This document shows positions 35,317 to 47,413 of a DNA stretch of 47,851 nt, piece by piece. Under the pieces are notes generated by a model. It searched no databases. It was given only the letters and a program-made list of their open reading frames with translations, and was not told the origin of the DNA. The DNA is from Priapulus caudatus. Its lineage: Eukaryota; Priapulida; Priapulimorpha; Priapulimorphida; Priapulidae. Each line of letters opens with the position of its first letter. Within the stretch, counting starts at the first letter, position 1. The DNA is taken from contig NW_014577365.1 in assembly GCF_000485595.1 (NCBI RefSeq), positions 145,795 to 193,645 of the forward strand. Direction: 5' to 3'. Made by a program: the position numbers and the translations under genes.

Positions 35317-35466
35317 CTGTAAAAGCGGAACGACAGTCGCCATTACCTCTGTCGCGGCGCCATCTATCGCTGACATACAGCGATAAACCCGCGTGAATTT
35401 ATTTAATTGGAAAAAGTGTCAGTAGGAAAGAAAGAAAGTCCGGGAAAGAAAGAAAGTAAACGGAGA

Positions 35467-35511
<45 letters not shown>

Positions 35512-36285
35512 GGCGAGAAAGAGAGAGAGAAATAGAGGGAGAGTAAGTGTGTGAGAGAGAGTATGTGTGTGTGCGTGCGTGCCTGTGTGCGTGCGTGCGT
35601 GGCTGCGTGCGTGTGTGGGGTGTTGTCATAGCTTTTATAGACACATTTTACATCATATCAAATCAAATTACTCATATCTACTCTTCATACTCGCCGCAAG
35701 AAAACGTTAAAGAGTTTTAGCGCGTTTCTCCAGCTTTCGCGCCATATATATACTTACGCACCACTCGCATGCTGCGACCGCGGGTATCTGACGACTTCAT
35801 CGATAAATTTTGTAAACCATGTATGCTGGTATGCACAGCATTGATGCGAGACCCCATACACCACCCGATCGCCTGTCCCAGTCGCGGGAACGTGTAGTCC
35901 ATGTAGGTGAGCGCTTGAACTGAACAAGACTAAACAAGAAATACTCCCTGCAAGAACGAAAGGAACAGCGCGTGTAACGGCGAAGCAGGGTGCGATTGCA
36001 AGCCGAGATTGCAACAGGGAAAGAGAGAGACGTGGGAGGCTGCGTGATTTCACGCGGCCGTTTGTGTGTGTTAAACATTGCAGGCATAATTGGCGCTCTT
36101 GTTACATAAGGGCACGGCCAAGGAATAACGGCACTAACACATGATCGACATTGAAAAACGGCGTGAGATGCTTACCACGTAGGCATATATACTATGATAT
36201 ATATATAATTATATATATATATATATATGCGTTTGCGCGTGGGCGCCCGCGAGTGTGAAAGGGTGAGTGGATGTGAGAGATACAG

Positions 36286-36326
<41 letters not shown>

Positions 36327-36420
36327 TATAGATAGACAGATAGATAGATAGATAGATAGAATAGATAGATAGATAGATAGATAGATAGAAGAATAATAGA
36401 TAGATAGATAGATAGATAGT

Positions 36421-36457
<37 letters not shown>

Positions 36458-36639
36458 GATAGAATAGATAGAAATAGATAGATAGATGAATAGATATGTG
36501 GATATGTGGGTAGCAGCACGCACAGCGCAGATGATCGGTATGGTAAACGTCCAGCAGACGATCTTCCACCAGATGCCAGGGTAAAAGCCAATCATCTCCT
36601 TTGATATCGTTCATGAAGCGGTCGCATCCCTAAAACGCA

Positions 36640-36688
<49 letters not shown>

Positions 36689-36941
36689 AAAGTCAAGGTA
36701 TAGAATAAGGGTGTTTAAAGTTTAATTGACGAAGCCTTTCGAGATTACATCTCTTCATACAGGTCAGCAGACATTGGAATAGAATCAAATAATCAAAAAC
36801 AAATACAATGCGTTATAGATAATCAAAAATCGAATGATTCACACACAATTCGCGCGTTGCCATGAATACGGACGACAAAAGAACACGCACATATATATAT
36901 ACACCGCACAAAACACACACACACACAGAGACACACACACA

Positions 36942-36996
<55 letters not shown>

Positions 36997-38978
36997 CGAA
37001 GCAATGCACTAAAAAATCACCGTAAATTAAAGTTTACGTTCATGCCCCTGGATTTAAACAACCAATCCTCAGAATTAATTTCTGCTCAGTCATGTGTCGG
37101 CGTGAGCTATTGTAATATGGTGTCAGTTGGCAAACCACACAACAGGCCACGTCATCAATATGGTGATCCGGTTGGTTAAAATGGTCAGCAACGTCGGAAA
37201 ACCATGAAATTGAGGCGAATAGATCTTAGTGTTTCAACAACCTATCCGCAAGGCGGCGTTTTTGTTTTGCCAATATAGTAAATTTGGCATTTAACACATT
37301 CAATGGCGTAAATGAGGTTCGTCGACACGCAATGTAAATAAATCCCGCACTATAAATTTGCCCCGAGGCCCTTGAACCACAGACCCGCTATTCGTGATAA
37401 AATTGCCAAGTACTGCAACGTTTTCGACAACACGGGTATGAGCCAGGTTGGCTCACGGGGTTGTCAGAGTTGTAAACGGTGCTTAAAACAAGAGTGTCGC
37501 GGAGGTTGGTATCACACGTCTGTACGAGCATAAAGGTGGGTTTGAAAAGATGTTAACTGTGATTGGGATGCGTTTTGAAAGAATTTTATAAAATTATCAA
37601 TTAACAAACCTTTTGATGTGCAGGATTGAAAGGTTGAAGGGTGATATCAATCCTGCACATCAAAAGTTTGTTAATTGATAATTATAAAATTTCTCCACGG
37701 CTTTGGCACCGGGCGTGGTGGCGTGATTTTGCCTGCTAGAGTACTTATTATATGTGGGGAAGCATCAAGGTATGGTTTATATGTATAATTAAGAACTTTA
37801 GTAGAGCTAAATTGTTCACAAATAGATACAATTACTGCAAAGCCTAAACTCCTCATTCAATGACTACTATTCATTACTACAGTCGCACCCCGTTAGTACG
37901 AAACTGATGGGCCAAAGAAAAATAATCGTATTAAGCGGGTTCCGTATAATATATTAGCCTAAATTTGAAGAGAAAAACAATGGATTAGAAGGCGTGTACA
38001 AAGTGTTTTATATAGAAATGAATATACCGGGACAAAAAATTTTATGTTAGTAACAGGATCCTTGTATTATTGTCCTCGTATCAAGTCAATATTTTACTAA
38101 GAGATTACTATGAATCGGGCCGGGATTTAGAGAAATCATCGTATAGTCTCATCAGCGTAACGAGCGAATATGGCCGCCGGAAGCGGCCATTTTGCGAGTA
38201 ACCATAACTCCAACTCTAATCCTAACTTTAACTCTAACCCTAACCCTAACCCTAACCCGTCCCCTAACCTGAAACCTAACCCTAACTTCAACTCAAACCC
38301 TTACCCTAACACTAACCCTAACTACAACCCAAACCCTAACCCTAAAATAAAGCAGCGCAGTAAACTCTCAGATTTTGTACTCGGAGAGATCTGGACTCTT
38401 TTAGCGAGATTATGTAGCTTGGCGAGTTCTAGGTAGAGCAGGTTTTAGGATATAAATCACGGACAAAGTAAATTGGTGATCGTTCGCGTAGAAAAACTAA
38501 TAAGAACAAACAGAAAGGAGGGACGTGATACCGCGTCCCCCGCGTATCGGCTTCTTACCATACGACCAGGATATTGCTATGCACTCGAAGAACATGATGA
38601 AGAGCAAGCACGTGCCGCTTGCCGAGTAGTAGTCGAAGATCTTGAACATGTACATTCCTCCCTTGCCATGAAAGAAAAACGCGGAAATGTCACCATGAAT
38701 GCCCGATAGCGAGCCGCATTTCGTCGCATTGTCCTCTCTACGTTTACCCTACGATTTCGACACGCCCATTTTTAGCGCGGGGTTGTAATTTCGTAACTTC
38801 AAAAGACTATACGCGCTTGGGATCGAGTCATTTGGACGATTCCCCAGCCGGTGTGAGCACTACTAAAGTTTGCCACTGTGCCTGCGTGTATGTTAGAAAA
38901 TGATTTCTCCTCGTTCTTCTTCTTTGTGGTTTTTATTCCTTCCTTATCTTCTCTTTTTCCCCTTCTCTCTCTCTCTTC

Positions 38979-39064
<86 letters not shown>

Positions 39065-41029
39065 GAAGTGTACCAGACCTGACAATCGGGGATCCACCTT
39101 CCCCGCGGAGCATGACCGCATACGCTGGACATTTATATACGTAGTCTATCGTCTATAGTTAGTCTGCGAGTTAGCCTATATTGCGTCAAAGAGTTCTGAC
39201 GCGAGTTTAAACGCGACGTCATCAGTAGCGTCATCATCACCTGCGTCAGGCAGGAGAGGCCGATGAGATAGGAGATCCCGCAGATGAAGGCGATGAAGAG
39301 TTCTCGTCTGGGTCGCAGTTGACGCGGGAACTCGTCCACGAGCGCCGTGATGAATCCCTCCAGCGTGCAGAACTGCGTGACGACGAGATAAGCAAACCGT
39401 GAATCACGCGTGACGTAAGCGAGAGTCACGTGCGTAGCGAACGTGATTCACGCGAATATCGCGCGTGAACCAAGAACGAATCGCGCGTGAAGTGAATGTA
39501 AGTGGCGCGTATATCACGCGTACATAAACAGTGAATCACGCGTAAAGGAAGCGTGAATAGCGCTTAAAGTGATTGTGGATTACGCGGAAAAGAAGCGTGA
39601 CTCACGTCTTATTAAGTCGTTATCGTCAATTACAAGTACACGTAAACCGTGAATCACGTGCCAAGTCGACGTACAATACACGTAAACGTCCGTGAAACGC
39701 GCGTGTAGCGTCCGTGAAACGCGCGTGTAGCGTCCGTGAAACGCGCGTGTAGCGTCCGTTAATCACGCGTGTAGCGTCCGTGAAACATGCGTGTAGTGTC
39801 CGTGAAACGCGCGTGTAGCGTCCGTGAAACAATATCAATAATATGAATTAAGAAATCTCTCTTTCACTGTGTTGTTATCGTTTTGGTTCTAATATGGTTG
39901 TATGGTATACAAGTTGTGTTTTTTATTACAGTAGGACGCAAGTCTGTCCGCTCTTCTCTTCGTGTCCATGCTAGGTGTTAATTGCTGTTATATAATTTAA
40001 TCGTAAATCAACGGATGTCGATTTTTAGTTTTTTTCTTAGCCGTGCAACATTAGTTATATCTGGACAATCTCCTCTTACTTGCAGCCGCTTGATCATGCG
40101 CCAAAACTGCTGGTTGAAATAACAACGCGTTTCGAGCACCCATCTATAAACGCCTACGTCATAAACGATATATTATAATATACTATATGCAGTAGGAAAC
40201 AACATCTACTGAATAGTATAACAAGTTGCACAATACATAGTGCGAATTAGCGTATGTGATATATGCGTTATATATATAGGACATTGATAAGAGCTGACAA
40301 TATACTGTACTGACCGACAAGTGCAGCTTTGCATTATATTTAACGTTATACATGTGCGTCACGTTTAATCACAAACTGCACAGTAGGCACTACCATCTAA
40401 CGCACCAATATACGATACTAATAATATCGCTACATTGATATATATATATACAGCTACATAGTGTAACCGAAAATCAACGAGTTTGTATAGTAAGTGTCGT
40501 TTCGTTATCTTCACGTTTTATCAGCGGACTATATGTCCGATTGTTAAGACACGCTTCATTATAATTGCAAACTGGGTAATTCTACCCTTGCACAGTATAC
40601 AGCACCTAGTGGCAACAAGAAAGCCTCCTTCGCTGGCAACAAGAATCCTTCGTCCTGCCAATAACGATCCTCCTCCTCCCACCTCCCTCTCCTCCTCCTC
40701 TTCCTTCTCCTCCTCCTCCTGACTGCATTTTAGAGAATAAAACTTCAGCACTCAATTCCTGACGCCTGTGTGAGTTGCTGTCAATGGTTGCAGTCGTATA
40801 TATATGTACCCATCATACAGGCACGTCCCTGCCACACACACCTACTCGATTGACTGTGTGCGCCTACCTGCTTCTACAGCACGGACCGTCGCCGACTCGA
40901 TCTCATCCCCCCCCCGTGGGCTCCTCGAGTTATTTCCACTTAACACCAGCCATCGTCCCGGCAGCCCATCTCGCGTCTGCCACCACCTCCAGAAAGCAAC
41001 CCTATTGCCATTCTTCGTCACTCTGCTCT

Positions 41030-41110
<81 letters not shown>

Positions 41111-41145
41111 TCTCTCTCTCCTCTCTCTCTACTCTCCTCTCTCTC

Positions 41146-41210
<65 letters not shown>

Positions 41211-41766
41211 CTCTCTCGCTCTGTCTCCCGATCTCCCTTCCCTCTCGCTCCCGCTATCAGTTCCTCTCCCTCTCCTCATCTCCCTCTTTCTCTTCCGCTC
41301 TTTCCTTTCTATTCTCCCCCGGACATCTTGCCCTTTCGCCCTCCTTCCCCTCCCTCTCCCGCCTCTTCTTCCCTTTCCCTCTCCCTCCCATCTCTCTTCG
41401 TGTTTTGTAAGCTCGCTCACAGCGCTGTCGCGGAGCTGGCGAGATTGTTTCCCAATTCGACGCTGTGTGGCGTTGCTGTCACGTTGCTGCCGTAATCGGG
41501 TGCTGGTCCGAGATGTGTCAGCTTCGCCGCGTCGGCTGTATACGTCACTGTCGGGTTCTTGCTCTCTGCTCGGAGTTTATTCAAGTCAACGTCGGGCCGA
41601 AACAGATTTTTAATGTGCTGTAAAACGGAACGCAGTCGCCATTACCTCTGTCGCGGCGCCATCTATCGCTGACATACAGCGATAAACCCGCGTGAATTTA
41701 TTTAATTGGAAAAAGTGTCAGTGAAAGAAAGAAAGTCCGGGAAAGAAAGAAAGTAAACGAGAGTCA

Positions 41767-41812
<46 letters not shown>

Positions 41813-42791
41813 GCGAGAAAGAGAGAGAGAAATAGAGGGAGAGTAAGTGTGAGAGAGAGTATGTGTGTGTGCGTGCGTGCCTGTGTGCGTGCGTGCGTGC
41901 GTGCGTGCGTGTGTGTGTCATAGCTTTTATAGACACATTTTCACTCATATCAATCAAAATTACTCATATCTACTCTTCATACTCGGCGCAAAAAAACGTT
42001 AAACGTTTTACGCGTTTCTCCAGCTTTCGCGCCATATATATACTTACCACTCGCATGCTGCGACCCGGGTATCTGACGACTTCATCGATAAATTTGTAAA
42101 CCATGTATCCTGGTATGCACAGCATTGATGCGAGACCCATACACCACCCGATCGCCTGTCCCCAGTCCGGGAACGTGTAGTCCATGTAGGTGAGCGGCTT
42201 GAACTGAACAAGACTAAACAAGAATACTCCCTGCAAGAACGAAAGGAACAGCCGTGTACGGCGACAGGGTCGATTGCAAGCCGAGATTGCAACAGGGAAG
42301 AGAGAGACGTGGGAGGCTGCGTGATTTCACGCGCCGTTTGTGTGTGTAAACATTAGCATAATTGGCGCTCTTGTTAACTAAGGGCACGGCAAGGGAATAA
42401 CGGCACTAACAGATCGACATTGAAAAACGCGTGAGATGCTTACACGTAGGCATATATACTAAATAGATAGATAAGATAGATAGATAATAGTAGCAGATAG
42501 AGTAGATAGCTATAAATGATTAGATAGATGATAGATAGATACGATAGTAGATAGATAGATAGAAGTATAGAGATAGATAGATAGATAGATAGATAAATGA
42601 AGATAGATAGATGATGTGATAGATATGTGGTAGTGGAGCGAGCACGCACAGCGCAGGATGAATCGTAGTGGTAAACGTCCAGGCAGATCTTCTCTACCAT
42701 GATGGCCAGGGTAAGAAGCCATATCATCTCCTGCTTTGATATCGTTCAGTGAAGCGGTCGCTAGCGCCTAAAACGCATACTAATTATATTT

Positions 42792-42822
<31 letters not shown>

Positions 42823-45800
42823 GATATATAAACAAGTTCAAGTGTATGAATAAGGGTTTAAGTTTAATTGACGAGCTTTCGAATTACTATCTCTTCATAC
42901 AGTCAGCAATCATTGGATTCAATAGTAATGCAATATAATATGCAGTTATAGTACTAATTTGCTATATAATCAAATGATATGACTTCAACATCTATATTCT
43001 CGCGCGTTGCCATGATGACGGGACGACAAAAGATATCGACAATAGTATTGATTATACACGCACAAAAACTATCACAACGAACATGCTAGAGAACATATAG
43101 CACACATGGCACACACTACCACCAACACCATCACACATCACAAGCACTACACATGACATCACACATCACTACCACACACACACGCACACTACATCCGTAG
43201 CAGACTATAATAAATGTACACGTAATTAAAGTTTACGTTCATGCCCCTGTGATTTAAACAACCAATCTCTTCAGAATTAATTCTTTGCTCAGTCATGTGT
43301 CGGCGTGAGGCTATTGTAATATGGTGTCAGGTTGGCAACCACACAGACACGTCTATCATATTGTGATCCGGTTGGTTAAAATGGTCAGCAACCGGAAAAC
43401 CATGGAAATGAGGCGAATAGATCTTAGGTGTTCAACAACCTATCCGCAAGGCGGGTTTTGTTTTGCCAATATAGTAAATTTGGCATTTAAACCATTCAAT
43501 GGCGTAAATGAGGTTCGTCGACACGCAATGTAATAAATCCGCCACTATAAATTTTCCGAGGCCTTGAACCACAGCACCTATTCGTGATAAAATTGCAAGT
43601 ACTGCAACGTTTTCGACAACACGGGTTGAGCCAGGTTGGCTCACGGGGACGTGGTTGTCAGAGTTGTAAACGTGCTTAAAACAAGAGTGTCGCGGAGGTT
43701 GGTATCACAGTCTGTACGAGCATAAAGGTGGGTGAAAAGATGTTAACTGTATGGATCGTTTGAAGAATTTTATAATTATCAATTAACAAACTTTGATGTG
43801 CAGGATTGTAGGGTGAAATCAATCCTGCACATCAAAAGTTGTTTAATTTGATAATTATAAAATTTCGTCACGGCTTTGCACCGGGCGTGGTGGCGTGATT
43901 TTGCTTGCTAGAGTACTTATTATATGTGGGGAAGCATCAAGGTATGGTTATATGTATAATTAAGAACTTAGTAGAGCTAAATTGTTCACAAATAGATACA
44001 ATTACTGCAAAGCCTAAACTCCTCATTCAATGACTACTATTCATTTACTACAGTCGCACCCCGTTAGTTACGAAACTGATGGGCAAAAGAAAATAATCGT
44101 ATTAAGCGGGTTCCGTAAATATATTAGCCTAAATTGAAGAGAAAAACAATGGATTAGAAGGCGTGTACAAAGTTTTTATATAGAATGAATATACCGGGAC
44201 AAAATTTTTATGTTAGTAACAGGTCCTTGTGTTTATTGTCTCGTAATCAAAGTCAATATTTTACTAAGAGATTACTAAATCGGGCCGGGATTAGAGAAAT
44301 CATCGTTAGTCTCATCAGCGTAACGAGCGAATATGGCCGCCGGAAGCGGCCATTTTGCGAGTAACCATAACTCCAACTCTAATCTAACTTTAACTCTAAC
44401 CCTAACCCTAACCCTAACCCGTCCCCTAACCTGAAACTAACCCTAACTTCAACTCAACCTTACCCTACACTAACCCTAACTACAACCCAAACCCTAACCT
44501 AAAATAAAGCAGCGCCAGTAAACTCTCAGGTTTTGTACTCGGAGAGATCTGACTCTTTTAGCGAGATTATGTAGCTTGGCGAGTTCTAGGTAGAGCAGGT
44601 TTTAGGATTAAAATCACCGACAAGTAAATTGGTGATCGTTCGCGTAGAAAAACTAAATAGAACAAACAGAAAGGAGGGACGTGAATACCGCGTCCCCGCG
44701 TATCGGCTTCTTACCATACGACCAGGATATTGCTATGCACTCGAAGAACATGATGAAGAGCAAGCACGTGCCGCTTGCGAGTAGTAGTCGAAGATCTTGA
44801 ACATGTACATCCTCCTTGCCATGAAAAGAACGGCGGAAATGTCACGCATGAATGCCGATAGCGAGCGCATTTCGTCGTATGTCCTCTCTACGTTTACCTA
44901 CGATTTCGACACGCCCATTTTTAGCGCGGGGTTGTAATTTCGTAACTTCAAAAGATTATACGCGCTTGTGATCGAGTCACTTTGGAAGATTCCCAGCCGG
45001 TGTGGCACTACTGAAGTTGCCACTGTGCCTGCGTGTATGTTAGAAAATGATTTCTCCTCGTTCTTCTTCTTTGTGGTTTTATTCCTTCCTCTCGTCTCTC
45101 GCTCTTTCTCTCTCTCTCTCTCTTCTCTCGTCTCTCTCTCGCTTCTCTCTTTCTCTCTCTCTCTCTATCTCTCTCTCTCTCTCTCTTTCTCTATCTATCT
45201 CTCTTGGGAAGTGTTACCAGACTTGACAATCGGGGACCCACCTTCCCGCGGGAGCATGACCGCATACGATGGACATTTATATACGTAGTCTATCGTCTAT
45301 AGTTAGTCTGCGAGTTAGCCTATATTGCGTCAAGAGTTCTGACGCGAGTTTAACGCGCGACGTCATCAGTAGCGTTCATCATCACTGCGTCAGGCAGCGA
45401 GAGGCCGATGAGATAGGAGATCCCGCAGATGAAGGCGATGAAGAGTTCTCGTCTGGGTCGCAGTTGACGCGGGAACTCGTCCACAAGCGCCGTGATGAAT
45501 CCCTCAGCGTGCAGAACTGCGTGACGACGAGATAAGCAAACCGTGAAATCACCGCGTGACGTAAGCGAGAGTCACGGTGTGTAGCGAACGTGATTCACGC
45601 GAATATCGCGCCGTGACCAAGAACGAATTCGCGCGTGAAGTGAATGTAAGTGGCGCGTATATCACGCGTACATAAACAGTGAATCACGCGAAAGGAAGCG
45701 TGAATAGCGCTTAAAGTGATTGTGGATTACGCGGAAAAGAGCGTGACTCACGTCTTATTAAGTCGTTATCGTCAATTAAAGTACACGTGAACCGTGAATC

Positions 45801-46728
45801 ACGTGCCAAGTCGACGTACAATACACGTAAACGTCCGTGAAACGCGCGTGTAGCGGTCCATGTAACGCGCGTGTAGCGTCCGTGAAACGACGTGTAGCGT
45901 TCTGTAAAACGCGTGTAGCGTCGGAAACACGCGTGTAGCGTCCGTGTAACGCGCGTGTAGCGTCCGTGAAACGCGCGTGTAAGCGTCTCTGTAAAACACG
46001 CGTGTAGCGGTCCGTGAAACGCGCGTGTAGCGTCCGTTGAAACACGCGTGTAGCGTCCGCTGAAACACGCGTGTAGCGGTCGTTAAACGCGCGTGTAGCG
46101 TCCGTTAAACGCGCGTGGAGCGTCGTGAACGCGCGTGTAGCGGTCCGTGAAACGCGCGTGTAGCGTCCGTGTAAACGCGGTGGCGTTATCACGCGTGTAG
46201 CGTCCGTGAAACATGCAGCGATGAAGCAGACGACATCGTAGAGAACAGCGTGGCTGCCTGTCCGTATTACAATTAATTGCATGCACGCTCGATCAAGCTA
46301 TTACCGAACGCCAGACGCCATAATTCATAATCCATTCATTCGTAATTATCGTTATCGATAATTCTCCGCCATAATTCATCCCCACCACCCACCATGCGAA
46401 AAAAGCAGCCCTGGAGTTACTAAGACATACGACGAACATGCATGGCACACGTACGCATATGTACTTATATATATTATATATATATATATATATATAGTCA
46501 AATGTTGTTTATAAACTCGTGTATCGAGAAGTGCTCAATACTACCATGAGTAGAGCAAATATAGATAAAGTTAAAGGACATGGTTGTTTGCACTCTGTAT
46601 TAGGCACTGATGAGTGTGGAGGCTTGCGCTCCATACGAAAAACAGCTCTGTATGCAATAAACAGAGGCAAAAGTACAACCATGTCCTTATAACTTTATCT
46701 ATATATATATATATAATATATATATATA

Positions 46729-46761
<33 letters not shown>

Positions 46762-46900
46762 CTATGTATATATAATATATATATATATATAATATATGCA
46801 TACGTGTGCCATGCACGTACGTCATATCTTAGTAACTTCATGGCTGCTGTTCGCATGGTGGGGATGAATTATGTCGGAGAATATATATATATAATTATAT

Positions 46901-46935
<35 letters not shown>

Positions 46936-47314
46936 TATATATAATCGCGATGATCTTATATGAGTATATCTAACCTCACGAGTGTCTCTTACCTGACTGT
47001 CCAGCCCTATCAGCACTAGCATAGAAAAGAAGCAGATTGACCGAAAGATGACCACGGCATAGCGATCATGGCCGAAGGATAGGCGAGGAATGCCAGGCCT
47101 GGTCCTGTTAGAGATGACAAGATGGGACAATGAAGACGCGGCTACGATGAATATATCATGTAGTCAGTAGCAGTAGAGGTAAGTTAATTTGAAACTTTCG
47201 TTTTTAATTACGCGCGAATGTTGTTAGTTATTATGCAACACATGACACTGCGAGACGTTATATTATATTTGATTGATTTCGTAGTTAATCACGTCGCGTG
47301 CATGTGCGCTTACC

Positions 47315-47358
<44 letters not shown>

Positions 47359-47382
47359 ACACACACACACCACACACACACA

Positions 47383-47413
<31 letters not shown>

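Larger units (their letters stand above)
33451..39830. repeat. 6.38-kb direct duplication, copy A
   Basis: Begins TATCAATAATATGAATTAAG, the same as 39833, and runs to the 22-bp minisatellite. Contains the last five coding exons of the GAT gene. Differences from copy B are mostly single-base, often homopolymer, indels plus repeat-length changes. Confidence 0.93.
39833..46212. repeat. 6.38-kb direct duplication, copy B
   Basis: Same order of exons and repeats as copy A. The A/B junction joins the 22-bp minisatellite of A straight to the start of B, with no unique spacer. Confidence 0.93.

Noticed and set aside
36172-36614. Ser-Ile-Tyr-Leu repeat ORFs on the minus strand
   Set aside because: Translation of the (GATA)n microsatellite; only the flanking TM9-10 exon is real.
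38199-38345. Chromosome end (telomere)
   Set aside because: Array is short, degenerate and flanked on both sides by exons of the same gene.
46215-46282. Possible extra transporter exon ([10 protein letters not shown] reading)
   Set aside because: No alignment to any SLC6 segment, and the flanking exons already join in phase (GLDSQ to FCTLEG).
39133-46286. Two separate paralogous transporter genes
   Set aside because: Introns and microsatellites match as closely as exons, and differences are mostly 1-nt indels, so paralogues under selection are not supported; a duplicated assembly segment or very recent duplication fits better.
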